In this document: piece after piece, positions 20,311-31,216 of the stretch
Layout: every line of letters starts with the position of its first letter
Numbering within the stretch: position 1 is the stretch's first letter
Source of the DNA: Alviniconcha marisindica
Taxonomy: Eukaryota > Mollusca > Gastropoda > Provannidae
Assembly: GCA_018857735.1 (NCBI GenBank)
Contig: JABMCL010000136.1
Coordinates: 280,378 to 344,377, forward strand
Length of the DNA stretch: 64,000 nt
Direction of reading: 5' to 3'
Program-made: the position numbers and the translations under genes
The notes under the pieces: generated by a model
The model's database searches: none
The model's input: the letters and a program-made list of their open reading frames with translations, nothing else
Told to the model about the DNA's origin: nothing

Positions 20311-21534
20311 GCTTGACAAACTTTTGGGTCTTGTTTTAGAACGCTAGCAGTCTCAGTTTTTTGTTTTGTTTTTCTTCTTTTTTCATTCACAGAGTTCACC
20401 CGCCGTGTAATTTCAGCCCCGCCCCGGCCCACTCAGTCGATCTCTCACTCTCTTAGGCAGTCACAACTGGATGGAATCCAGGATTGAATCCACGCCGTTC
20501 AAAAAGACAGAACTCTCTCGTCGTCATGTTTGACGGCATATGACCAGAGCAGGGCCCCCCAAAATCAGCGAGAGATAACTCACGGTAACCGACAGTGGTA
20601 AAAACCACACTCACTGAGAAAGCACACTGGAAGTGCACTGCCACTAAGATGACGCTTGCCGGTTCAGTTTCAGTCTGGGTGACAGCGTGAAATAAACTGA
20701 AACGCTCCGTGAAGTAAGTCGCTGACCACCGGATGTGTCTCCGAAGAAGAAAACTAGATGCCGGTCAGTGGTCGCTCTGTATGGCGCCCCGGTCAATCAG
20801 TCACGGCATGGCCAAAACTGACCCGGGTAGCTTTATAATTCAGAATCTCATTTGTACCTTGTGGCAATCTTTGGTTAGGCAGCCTATGATTTTAATTGTT
20901 GTAGGCCTATATTATGTGCTGGTGTCTTGTCTCCCCCCGGGCCAATCTGGTTCCGGTCGGCCAGGAATAGTGGCCGGCAGAGGCCATTTCAGTTACTCCG
21001 TCAGTTGGGCAGCTCCGCAGTGTCAGTCGGAGTGCCGCTCCGGCAGTTGCGTGGTCAGAGGAAATACACGCAAACTAGCAACGTACGTTTTGGCCTGCCT
21101 GCTTTTAGTGGTTCCGTTCTTAGCGATTTGCACGGCTGTTTTTATACATGATACTCAGTTCTTTTTCCGGGCTTGTTCTCAAGCCTTTCTGTCTCTCTCC
21201 AGTGTTTTTTTCTCTTTTTTTCTTTTTTTTCTTCATTTAGGTCTCGGCCACACTACGGGCAACAGCAAACAGAATTACACCTTCCTTGTCCCTAATATGT
21301 CAGTCAACCGACATCCGAGGACATTCAGCATCACTGACATGAAGAAGAATTATACCTCAAAGTTCAGGAGCTGTGTGAGAGTCGAGGTGGCCTAACGAGC
21401 CTTATGGTTTCCGTGGACGTAAAGCAATACTGAACCATGCTCACGCATTGGGTCGCAACTTGTCAGTCCCTAATATATCAACCGACATCTGAGGACATTA
21501 AGCTACACCGGTAGGAAGGAATTACACAGTGTGA
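20311..21534. other. GC-richer region with no accepted gene
   Basis: A 220-codon plus-strand frame (20,733-21,395) is the longest non-tandem open frame. It has two hydrophobic stretches, but its 3' third is the dispersed repeat described at 21,385, codon use looks random, and no family is recognised. Confidence 0.4.
21385..21525 (+). repeat. Dispersed repeat (CGAGCCTTATGGTTTCCGTG family)
   Basis: Shares GAGCCTT(A/C)TGGTTTC(C/T)GTGGAC, TGAACCATGCT and CGACATC(T/C)GAGGACATTAAGC with 43,980-44,105. Shorter matches lie at 21,290-21,340, 44,930-44,965 and 60,005-60,030. Confidence 0.7.
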
Positions 21535-21620
21535 GCCGGTTTGGCCTAGCGGTAAGGCGTTAAGCTGGCAAGCAAAAGGACCTCGGTTCGAATCTGCTTC
21601 GGCTCTCCCTCTCTTGAAAA
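21535..21620 (+). mobile_element. tRNA-related SINE head
   Basis: Box A TGGCCTAGCGG (21,542-21,552) and box B GGTTCGAATCT (21,585-21,595) sit at tRNA-like spacing, followed by CGGCTCTCCCTCTCTTGAAA as in the SINE at 1930. It is not a tRNA gene, because the acceptor arms do not pair. Confidence 0.7.
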
Positions 21621-22439
21621 GTAAGAAAGCGTCCTAAAACAAGATCCAAAAAGAACGCTATTTATCACTTTGGGGAGAGGAGGGAAAACCAGAATGAATG
21701 CTAGCCAAACACAAGACCCAAACACATAAAAGGTTAAAAGTAACGCTACTATCGAGTAGTGAAGGCTCGACCGCGCGCACCGACCCGGAAGACCAACTGA
21801 GGAGGCCGTGGACCACCGCCAGAACAATAATGCACGTCAGTTATACTGTCAACCTTTGCGTGTTTGTCAGTGCGAGTCGTGCACGGGCGCATGTCTATGC
21901 ATGCGCGTGTTGTTGTTTTTTAAGCCGGCCGTAAGAACGACTGCGCTTAGCGTATAATACCTTTGACTTGACCGACCTGAGCAAACCAATTTAAATCGGG
22001 CATTTGCCATGCTTGAATCACTAACCCAGCCCTGAAGCAGATGGCTCAACAGTTTGTGCGCGACTACGTAAGGCATGTCGGTCCGACACACTCAGTGACA
22101 GTGTGAGAAGAAGAAAAAAAGAACTAGATGAAAACGCGTCTTTTTCCCCTAGCCGGGGGTTCACTTAACCCGTCTTGGTTTGAAATGCAACGTTATGCGG
22201 GGATTAAATAAACCACCCCCTCAAAACAAATTTGTTTTGGGGGCAAACTTGTATTATTTTTTTTGGCATTTTTTGAATAAAGTTTACTTTTTACCACCAT
22301 TTTTGTCCCTTTTTTTTGTTATGGGTAAAAAAAGGTTGTATGTGAATGAAACCCGAACATAACAAAACGGATCAAAAATAAAATATTGGGAGTCTCTCAA
22401 ACTGGAAGGGGTTTTTATAAAAAGTTTGGTTTTAAATGG
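21621..22439. other. No gene seen
   Basis: Contains repeated CTAAAACAAGA(T/C)CCAAA motifs (about 21,634 and, related, 21,712; also at 16,957 and inverted at 20,330), probably SINE-tail or other dispersed repeat. Poor-complexity AT/homopolymer sequence from 22,200. Confidence 0.4.
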
Positions 22440-24780
22440 TTGGTTTGTGTGGGCATGGAATGGGGAACTTTGGGCGATGTGGAGTGAGGTAAAAAGTGTG
22501 GGCGCCCGGAACGATGGGGAAAATTAGGTTTTATTCGAGATGGGTAATTGGGATGAGAATTTTGGTGTAGGGAGTGTGATGTGGCAAATTTTATGTGAAA
22601 CTTGGAAAGTGGGATGTGGTTTGATCACGGTCAGATGTGGTGGAACTGATGATGCAATTTAAGATGGGAGCAGGGAAATGCGGTGCAATGTTGTTGGTGC
22701 GAGACGGTGGTGGTCCCAAAATTTGGGCCAGTCATGGTGCGATCTGAAATGTGGCGTGGGTACATGGAATGTCCGTTGGGGGTTACGTACTGTGAAATGG
22801 GGTGCAATGCGAGATATGGTACTTTTAAATTTTGGTATTGCAAAGTGGAATAGTGCCCCGGGGTGCTGGTGTGATACGAAATGTGCGTTGGTGAGGAATG
22901 ATGGTGCAACGTGGAATGGGGTGTGGTTTGGGAATAATGTCGGGAAAATGGCGTTTGACTGTGGGGGAATGATGCAATGTAAAAAAATGCGGTGGTAATG
23001 GTGTGATGGGGTGAAGATGCGTGGAAATGTGTTATACTTTTCCACATCCCACCCCCAAAGCTTAATTTTTAAATCAAACCGTGCCACTTTTTCGGCCCCA
23101 GCACACCACTTTCTAAATCACCCCAAATATATTTTTCAACGGGCCAAGGGCCAAAATCACATGGCGTGATGTGGATAGTGTGGTGTGGCATTTGGTGCGA
23201 TGTGGAATGTTTTGCAATGCCAGATGTGGGATGTTGTGCCTTATTCATCCTAATGTAGAATAAAGTGCAATGTAGAATATGTGCGATATGGTGTGATGCT
23301 ACATGCGATGCCTGTCATGTAATGTCAGACGAGATGTGAAATGTGGCGATGTGATGTGGAATGATGGTGTGGTACATGGGGAATATGGTGGTGTGCTGTG
23401 ATGCAAGGTGTGAAACTGATGTGGTTGTGGAATACCGAGTGATGTGGAAGGGGACGGGGGCCATTTAGACATGGGGGGATGCGGAAGCGAGGGTTTGGGT
23501 GCAGTGGGGATCGTGGGGTGGGTTTGGGAAATGTGGCTGTGGGATGATGGTGTGATGTGCAACTTATTTTTAAAAATGTGAGGGCAGGGACGGGGGAAAA
23601 GGTGGAATGGGGCGTGACTGATGTAATGGTGTGCCAGATGTGGTCGATGATTTGAGGGATTTATGGTGGATTTTAAAAATTGGTGCGACTGATTTTAAAA
23701 TTTCCCACATGGTGTGATTGAAATCCCGAAAAATCAGGGGAGGGAATATGGCGTGGTGGGGAAAGGGTGTCCTGGTATGTGGAATGTTGCGTAATGCAAG
23801 ATGTGGAAAGTTACGAGGGAAATTGAAATGTGGTGGTGTGGAATTGTGGTGAATAATGTGGCATATGCAATGTGCGGGACTGTTGTGTGGTCAGATGGGG
23901 AAAAAAATGAATGGTTGTTATGGGTGGGGGTGTTGTGTTTAAAATCAAGATGCGGGGGGGCAATGTGATGTAATATGGTGGGGGGAAAAAAGGGGGATGT
24001 TGAATGGGGTGTGGGGAAGTTGTGGATGGGAATGGTGTGAGTTTTGGGACTGTGGGCTTTTGGATGGGAATATGTTGTGCTTCAGATGTGGTGGGGGAAA
24101 TGGTGGTGTGTGGCAGACTACGGTGTATGGTGATGTCAGATGTAGAATATGGTAGACCGAGGTGAGATGTGATGCGACATTAAATGTCTGTGTGATGTGG
24201 CGAGGAACATGTGGTATGTAGTTATGTGATGTGGAATATGCAATGGTGGTGTGATGTGGCCGGAATGGTGTGGTGTGGAATGGTGTGACGTGACTTGAAA
24301 GGGGGTGGTGTGTTGTAAAATCTTGTTTGATGTGATGGAATGATATGTGATGTGAAAACGTTTAATGTGGTGTGGAGTCGGGTAGTGTGGTGTGAAATGT
24401 AATTTGAACCCTACTAATTACATAAACACTGTCCAGCACTTGCCGCGGTGATGTGGAATGTGGCCGGAACACACACACACGCATGAAACCAATGGCACAC
24501 AATTTCACGCACACAGGCAAAGTAATCGGAGTCCAGGGAAAAAAGGGTGGGTCTTAAAGGGAAGATTTAAATGATCTAGGAAGATATATATTTAAAATGT
24601 GATGTGGAATGGTATGTTGTATGATGTGGAATGTCTGTGGCCTGGGGGGAACAAAGGGGTGTGAAGGGTGCAGAATGGGGGGTGAAAAAGAGCGTATGGT
24701 GTGAAATGGTGGCAAAAAATTTCCATTAGGTGTGGGAAATGTCATGGTGGTTTTTTAAATGTTTTGTGGATGGAAAGGGT
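22440..24780. repeat. Degenerate GATGTGGAATG-type satellite, ~2.3 kb
   Basis: The short words GATGTGGAATG, GTGGTGTGATG and GTGCAATG recur throughout with an irregular 10-25-bp spacing. Base composition is G/T/A with few C on the plus strand, so minus-strand frames look Ser/Pro/His/Thr-rich and open. These frames are not genes. Confidence 0.75.
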
Positions 24781-25125
24781 TTTGTGCAGCGTTCAGAGCA
24801 GTTTGCTCTTTCTGTATTATGTAGTGTTCAGTGTAATGTCAGTTCAGTACGGTTTATGTGTCAGTAGGATTCAGTGTACACAGTGTTCAGTGTCAGTCCA
24901 CAGGGTCGGCTCAGTTCTATAGCGTTCAAGGGAATTTGTTTAGAGTCTATAGCATCAGTTCAGTTTTTTAAGTGTTCAGTCTACATTAGAGGCTGTAGCA
25001 AAACAGTCAATGGTGTTCAGTGTTGGGTTTTGGGGACAGTCTACGGCGTTCTGGTTTGCCCTATTATTCAGTGTCGGTGGGGTTCAGTCTTTTTCAGTTG
25101 TCCGGGGGTTTTAGGGTTTTGGGGT
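24781..25125. repeat. Degenerate TTCAGTGT repeat
   Basis: GTTCAGTGT, GTCAGTTCAG and TTCAGTCTA words recur about every 15-25 bp. Directly adjoins the GATGTGGAATG satellite. Confidence 0.65.
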
Positions 25126-25411
25126 TTTATTTTCTGTAGGTTTTGGGGGTGTGTACTGTTCGGGGGTCATTTTCCCTCTGTACTTTGGGGTCTTTTGGGG
25201 GTTCAGAGCACTCTTTCCCAAGAATCTGCCCAAATTCTTCATGCTCAGAGTCCACACTTTGAAGGTCCTCTGCCCCCTTTACAGTTCTTGAATTTTAACA
25301 TCTCGTCAACCAAAAGTGGGGCACCTGAGGACAAAATACAATGTAAAAATTAAAAAAAAATAAAATCCATTACCCAAAACACTAAATCACACACGTTTTG
25401 GTACGTATCTA

Positions 25412-26337
25412 CGAGGTCTGAAAAGTAACGGGACTGGGGGCCCGTGTGAGCTATGGGCGAAAGATGGATAAGCGGATTGTGTTATCATCTAACATGTATC
25501 TTGGGAGTATATAACTGTAATCTTAGCTTTCTGCAACCATTGAATTTTGTTTCAATGCTTTTGTTTACACCTCCTCTCATGCGGAAAGTCTGCACAAAAA
25601 TGGTGCAAAGGCTGCTGAAAATTGGGAAACCCCATGGGGTTTAAACTTTTGAAGCTCTTTAAACTGAACCCGAAATTTTTAAAAAAATCATATTTTTAAA
25701 AAGAGACATGGTTTTTTTAGTAGACCCGGAAACCAAAACGCCAGAGTGTCAGTGGGTCCCCGACGTCGCCGGGCCAAAAAGAAAAATCAAAATCAAAAAT
25801 CAAATAAATTTTTTTTACCTTCTTCGATGTCAGAGGGATCGTCCACGGGAGTTCTTGCCACAGGGCCAGACGAAAAACAGCAAGTCTACAAAGAGATCCT
25901 GCGGGTTTTGCTTCGCTCAGTGGGGCGAGAAGAGACGAGAGGGGGCAGGACAAATCTGGCTGCTTCACCACGACAATGCACCTGCTCACAACGCCCCGAA
26001 ACATCCGGGAAAAACATCCCCCCCCGGTACTGGGAAAAACCTCCCCATTCCTGATCTTGCTCCGTGCGATTTTTTTTTTTTCCCCAGGCTCAAAGGGGGT
26101 CATCAAGGGGGCCCCTTTTGAAAACGTGGAGGCCATCAAGAGGGCCGTAACGACGGAGCTGAGGGGCATCCCAGAAGAATCCTTCCAGCAGTGCAAAGAA
26201 GCGTGACAGAGGAAAGGGTGGAAAAGTGCATTAGACTCGAGGGGTACTACGTTGAAGCGGAAACCATGTAGTTTGTAATTTGGAATTGAAATAAATTGTT
26301 TGTGACACCAGTCCCGTTACTTTTCTGGCAGACCTCG
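25412..26337 (+). mobile_element. Internally deleted mariner-like element with TIRs and TA target site
   Basis: Left end CGAGGTCTG-AAAAGTAACGGG. The right end is the inverse (CCCGTTACTTTTCTGGCAGA, then CCTCG), with four extra bases between CTG and AAAAG. Both ends are flanked by TA. At 926 bp it is shorter than a typical ~1.3-kb mariner, and the N-terminal DNA-binding part of the transposase is missing. Confidence 0.85.
25690..26280 (+). pseudogene. Mariner transposase catalytic domain, frameshifted remnant
   Basis: Family motifs in order across shifting frames are: an ETW-like start at ~25,707, DPETKTPECQW, FFD-equivalent sequence near 25,825, REFLPQGQT, VYKEILR, WLLHHDNAPAH, DLAPCDFFFFPRLK, and ENVEAIKRAVTTEL. 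HHDNAPAH and PDLAPCDFF carry the second and third catalytic Asp of a DD34D mariner; the first (DETW) appears damaged. At least three frame changes are needed. Several lie at homopolymers, so some could be consensus errors. Confidence 0.85.
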
Positions 26338-26349
26338 TATTTTCGAAGT

Positions 26350-26430
26350 ACTCACCGGGGGAACCTACTTATCAGCTCTAGGTTCTCAACTAGGGGAACT
26401 TAATTTCTGCGTCCACAGTATCTCACTGTG
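26350..26430 (+). repeat. Dispersed ~110-bp repeat, copy 1 (partial)
   Basis: Shares GGTTCTCAACTAGGGGAACT and TAATTTCTGC with copies at 31,105 (inverted), 38,850 and 40,948. Confidence 0.65.
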
Positions 26431-27536
26431 GAAGCCCTGGGTGGAAAAACGGGTCACGCTCGAGCATCAATGCACAGGGGCCCGTCGGAGGAGCACTGCA
26501 GTAGTCTATATTATGTCAATGTTAAATTGCAAAAACTCGTGGGCAAGTTCAGACGGTTGTTTTGGTTTGCAGGTTTTTTACCGAGTATCTTTTCCCTTTG
26601 GTCATGCCTTGGATAGTGAAAAATTTTATGTACATCTTCTACTTGTGAGGGTATATATCTATATCCATTAAAAACCCGGGAAAATATTTGGTGTGAGTTT
26701 TTGAATAAAAAATGTTTTTCCCAAAAACATCTGGAAAACATGCATATGAAGTTTATGAATAAAACTGGTTTTCCGGACTTACCATTTCAAGACGGCCACA
26801 AGCTGGTGGTATGTACTGACTGTCATTTTTTCGTTACAAGTGGGGGTTCACTGCTGATTCTTTTGTGTGCTCCTGCTGCGTCGTCTTTTTTTTTACTGGA
26901 AGTATTTTTCCCCAACACATTTCCCTAAAAAGACAAAACTTGGCATATGTATTCCTTTATGGCACAAGCAGGCTATCGTTAAAAGAAAAGGGAAAAATCT
27001 GTTTGACTTCCAAGTATTGCAATATGCATAAAATAATTGTAGTTTTTTTAGGTCTATGTTTAAAGAGAACAAGGCCAAGAGCACCAAGGCCCGAACCTAC
27101 AAAGTGATTTGACAGGGCTCCCAACTGACGTCATACCCTCAAACGACATAATTACAAAAGAAGGAAATGGCCCATGATATCCATTGATAACATGCACCAA
27201 GGATACATCTTTAGAGTGTGTTCCGTTGGCTTTTTGTTGGGTTTAGTGTTGCAGGTTCTGCTGATGTTGTTCATTTTGTTTGCCTGCTTTACTTCATATA
27301 CCTTCTTGAGGGTGAGGGGGGCAGGAGGGGGATACGTGCATGCTGTACTTTGTTGCTGCAGTTGCCCCCCTGTGTGCGTGTAAGGGGGGGTGGGGCTAAC
27401 TTGAATACTACGAAGAGAATAGTTACTTTACACTGAAATCAAACCAATCTTATATATATATAAAACAACTCATCTGAAAAAAGTAAGTATTCAAATGAAT
27501 CTAAAAATATATTGTACTTCCTGTTCTGATTGACAG
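26431..27536. other. No gene accepted
   Basis: AT-rich sequence with short open frames and no domain pattern. Confidence 0.4.
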
Positions 27537-27624
27537 CCAAGCACGATGCGATGCGTCGATAGCCTGTTTCATCGCCCTGCTGCTCATGCTGTTGCTGGCC
27601 AAGGTGAAGGTTGATGTCTTCAGG
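27537..27624 (+). CDS. Candidate internal coding exon with a transmembrane segment (unknown gene)
   Basis: A GC-richer 88-bp island is bounded by acceptor GTTCTGATTGACAG and donor TTCAGG|GTATGG. In the frame leaving phase 0 it reads QARCDASIACFIALLLMLLL, then AKVKVDVFR: a hydrophobic helix followed by a positively charged juxtamembrane stretch. No other exon of such a gene was found nearby and I do not recognise the family. A chance splice pair is quite possible. Confidence 0.25.
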
Positions 27625-28409
27625 GTATGGCCATTAGCTTGTAGGTGGCTTGCTCTTGCTGTTTTCTGCACTGGACATGGACATGCAGTTCCCGTGAAGT
27701 CTGGAGAGCATCCAGGGCCTCTACAACAAGCACACAACTGACCCCCACTCCCCGCCTGCACATACTGACAGTGACACGTTTATATGCACCACTAGGCGAA
27801 CATTAGCACATACAAGAACATACATATGCACAAAAATATGTATACGCTGACACAGGCCAACACTAAACTGAACACACACATTTATAATTATAGCACTTTC
27901 TTTCGTGCACATTGGCATTGTTCGGTTTTACTTTTTGCCTGCACTAACTGAATACACACACAAATTGGGAGAGAGAGAAAAAAGAAGATACGAAACTGAA
28001 GCATACAACCAAAAGTTGAACTGACCCTACCAGATTGGGCCTATTATAAACCAATTCTTGTATCTTCATTATTCTATCCTCTCCATTTTGCGTCTCCCCC
28101 TCCCCGTTACCCTCCTCTCCATACTTTTTTCCTGCTACAACTGCTTTGCACAAATATGAAAAAGATAGCTGTTCAGCCATCTCTGCAATACAAGCAACTA
28201 GAGACCAAGGAGTCAATCAAAAAACAATTGTCCCCCCCCAAAAAAAAAAGAAGAAAAAAAGAAGAAGAAAAGATTGTGAAGAGCTGATGGAAGAATGCTC
28301 TAACGAAACAGAAAGCCTTAAAAATCGTCATTCAGAGGAGAGATGAACCCTGCAAGTGAAATCTCACTGCCAGAGACTGACACACACACAGGTGTTGTCT
28401 TTGTAATGT
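27625..28409. other. No gene seen
   Basis: AT-rich; A-rich stretch with GAAGAAAAAAAGAAGAAG at 28,240-28,275, where the A-rich repeat province begins. Confidence 0.4.
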
Positions 28410-28810
28410 TTACACGCTAGACATTTTTCAAACCAATGTGACATCTATAAGGTGGAAAAAATGGGTTGCAGAAACTGGTCACATAATCACTGTAACCAGA
28501 CACAAAGCTGTCCGTGTTTACAACTACTAGAGCTGTACTAACAGAGCTGTACACCCAAGTCCCTTCCCTGTCTAGAACACACACACACACACACACCCAA
28601 ACACACCATACGCACTCTCTCAATGTGCTGTGTTTTTGTTGTTGTTCACGTACTTTTTAGGTCCTTTTTTTAACAGCCTTTTAAATAAAATAACAGCCAG
28701 TACATGTACCTGATCGACTGCTACCCCCCCCCCCCTCCCCCCCCCGTATATGCTGACCTTAACCAGTAAAATTCTGGAAACTACCAATTAACATGAACCG
28801 TGTAAGCAGG
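28410..28810 (+). repeat. Segmental duplication, copy 1 (partner 39,295-39,690)
   Basis: Colinear shared blocks include TTTTCAAACCA(A/G)TGTGACA, ATAATCACTGTAACC, TTCCCTGTCTAG, GCACTCTCT(C/T), TTAACCAGT/TTAACTGGT and ATTAA(C/T)ATGAACC. A poly-C tract in this copy (28,724-28,745) is replaced by AT-rich sequence in the other. Confidence 0.75.
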
Positions 28811-28965
28811 TAGTTTTAGTTTTTTACAATCAATCATGTGGACCTCTCCTCCCCCCCCCTTTGAAGGAAGTTCACACTATAGGTGTGGCAAGGGTGTGGA
28901 TGACCCGGGGATCTTGAGCCTGTTTATGATTACGAGTGAATGTGTGTGTGGACTAAGCCATGTGG
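28811..28965 (+). repeat. Diverged copy of the GC-rich module
   Basis: Retains GCAGGTAGTTTT, GAGG/GAAGGAAGTTCAC, GTGTGG, CCCGGGGATCTTGAGCCTGT and TTTATGATTACGAGTGAA, but has lost the CCGCGG part. Confidence 0.65.
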
Positions 28966-29127
28966 AGTTTACCTAGAAAAAGCTATGAAAGTGAAGAACA
29001 TTAACACAAGTAAATAATCCCATGGAGAAAAAAACACTCGTGCAGCTGAAAAGAACAGAACCACCGACAATATGGGGTAGGAAAAAAAAAGGCAAAAAAG
29101 AAAACAGGGGGAAGTACATTAGACACT

Positions 29128-29172
29128 GCTCAACCCAAACTCCAAGCATTGGTTTACGACATCCTTCCTTCA
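29128..29172 (-). repeat. Short shared block with 41,939-41,975 (inverted)
   Basis: A 37-bp segment (29,134-29,170) is complementary to 41,939-41,975 with one mismatch (core GATGTCGTAAACCA and GCTTGGAGTTTGGG). Flanks are unrelated. Confidence 0.8.
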
Positions 29173-29531
29173 ACCATTGCCGTATTTAGTTACGTAATAG
29201 GTTCCTGAAGTTGGTGCTCAAACAGTAGTAAGTTTGTTACAAACAACTCAAATAAAACAAGGCATGTCATTTATAGCCCCAACAAAGTTTACACCAGCAC
29301 AAATAAAACCACAATCGCTTGAATCGAGACGGAACTCTTTCTTTTTCTGGGTGATGCGTCTCATGTTTACGTGGGTGCTTGGGCGCTAGGCTGCTTCCGC
29401 AGTCATAATTATTAGTACCCAAACCTTTCGGAGGGCGCCGACTGTCGTGGACAGCTGCGCGAGATAAAGAGTTGGCGTAACCAATCGGCAGAGTTTGGAG
29501 GAAGGTGCCGGAAAGCGATGTTCAGGTGTGC

Positions 29532-29644
29532 TCAACCCTGTCATCTTTTAAAGCCAAACTGAAAACCTTCCTCTTCTCACAATATTTCCACACCAACTAA
29601 TATCAATACCCAGTTTCAGCAATAGTCACTGTGTGTGTGCGTCA

Positions 29645-29675
<31 letters not shown>

Positions 29676-29842
29676 TGTGTGTGTATGTGTGCACGCGTGT
29701 TCCCATATAATACCTTATGTAAATTGTTTTGGTAGGACTGTGCTGTAGCGTGTATATTGTATTTAGGTTAATATGTATCATGTGAGCGCTCAGTGCGTTG
29801 ATGAGCTCATGATAAATGCACATTATTATTATTATTATTATA
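29532..29842 (+). pseudogene. LINE 3' end: C-terminus of reverse transcriptase ORF and 3' UTR with (ATT)n tail
   Basis: The frame from about 29,541 reads SSFKAKLKTFLFSQYFHTN and then stops. This is the typical C-terminal tail of several non-LTR reverse transcriptase ORFs (SFK..LKT.LF). A ~240-bp 3' UTR follows with a GT microsatellite and TGAGCTCATGATAAATGCAC, ending in (ATT)n, as in CR1/Rex-like elements. The element is heavily 5'-truncated. Confidence 0.65.
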
Positions 29843-29844
29843 GA

Positions 29845-31100
29845 ACAGAAAGAGCCCTATGATGTGCTAAAAAGAACATGACTAAGAAGAGATGGGTAGA
29901 CCAATCAGGAGCATGTCAGGACACTGGTAAAAAAAGTTTTTAAAAACAGACCAAAAGAAACACTGGAAAGAAAGAAAGAAAAATAACAGAGGTTAAAAGA
30001 GCCCTCAAAGTACTAAAGAGAACAGAACCCCAAAAGTGGAAAAGCTGAGTGGAACACAGTCAAAAAAAAGAAAAAAAGCCTCATTAAAAGGTGCTACACA
30101 AAGTGCTGGAAGAACAAAATCACTTTAATCATTAAGAAGACAAGGGTGAAGAAGACCTGAAGCAAAATCCCTAGAAAGACTGAAAAGAAACGAACCTAGA
30201 ATAGTAGTAGTGTAGTAATTGGATTTATCCTGTCAACCACAGAGATCACTCAGGACAGTCAAACTCAGGTCATAAGCAAATATACATTTCTAAACTCTTC
30301 TCACATATCTATCAACCATCTGTCAAGTCAATCTACAAAACCAATCACTTCGCAAATATGAAACATACATTCACAAACATCAACACAATTTTGAAGAGTT
30401 AGTCCTCAATATATCCTGTTAAAAGAGCACATAAGCTAGTATGCTGTATCGTCGACCATTCGTCTAATTTATCATACCAGGTTAAAAAATGAATGGACAG
30501 ACACAATATAAAATAAAAAAATATTATATAAATGTATAAAGGCAAATACAGTGCAATGGCAGCAAGCTGCACATACACCTACCAACTATCATCTCTAGCT
30601 CTCAACAAGGCCATACAAAAAAGCCTAACCCTTAACAAAAAATATTTGAGAGTTTTCTTGAAAAAACGTCAGGAGAATGGACATTAGCAGAAAATGACAA
30701 GACAGAAAGAGCAAGAGGAATAGGCAGAAAAAAAAAAGAGGAGATAGGAAAGGGGAATCAAATGACAGCCTAGACAGACAGGAAGGAGACATCAGACATC
30801 CCGGCCTCCCTTTGGGGAGAACTGAAAGAAAAAAAAACCACACTAAGTGCTAAAAAGAACAGTACTTAACTACTACTACTAAGAATAGATGGTATTTTTA
30901 CTTTTCTTTTTCCAGTTTATTTTCCCTAAAACATGCATGTTTGTTATGTCTAAGGTTTCATATATGCTTATCTCTGTTCGGGTTTACAAATTATAGTTGT
31001 ATCATCACTACAGCATTGCTTTAGCTTGCACAGAAACTGGAATAAAAACAAGTTAAAACAAAAAACAAAACAAAAATAGGCAGGAGAAGTCCTCAAAAGA
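29845..31100 (+). repeat. A-rich repeat array, block 1 (GCTAAAAAGAACA motif)
   Basis: Recurring AGAGCCCT, GCTAAAAAGAACA(T/G), ACTAAGAAGAGATGGGTAGA and AAAGAAAAA words with loose 60-100-bp spacing. Diverged relative of the arrays at 36,100 and 49,000. Confidence 0.65.
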
Positions 31101-31104
31101 ACCC

Positions 31105-31216
31105 CAGCAGTGGGAGTAATGCAGATGCAGAAATTAAGGTCCCTTTGTTGAGAACACAGAGCTGTGAAAGTTTTTCCTTTAAAGCGAGTAGGTCAGAATA
31201 CAGCCATGCATGCTTA
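31105..31216 (-). repeat. Dispersed ~110-bp repeat, inverted copy
   Basis: On the minus strand: GCATGCATGGCTGTATTCTG, ACCTACTC, ACAGCTCTGTGTTCTCAACA and GGGACCTTAATTTCTGCA, matching 38,850 and 40,948. Confidence 0.8.

Noticed and set aside
20733..21395. 220-codon plus-strand open frame with two hydrophobic stretches
   Set aside because: Its last third is a dispersed repeat, no domain or splice support is seen, and frames on either strand are open in this GC-richer stretch.
21535..21620. Functional tRNA gene
   Set aside because: Boxes A and B are present but the acceptor and anticodon stems do not form; this is better explained as a SINE head.
22631..23087. 138- and 142-codon minus-strand frames
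   Set aside because: Low-complexity His/Pro/Ser/Thr translations of the GATGTGGAATG-type satellite.
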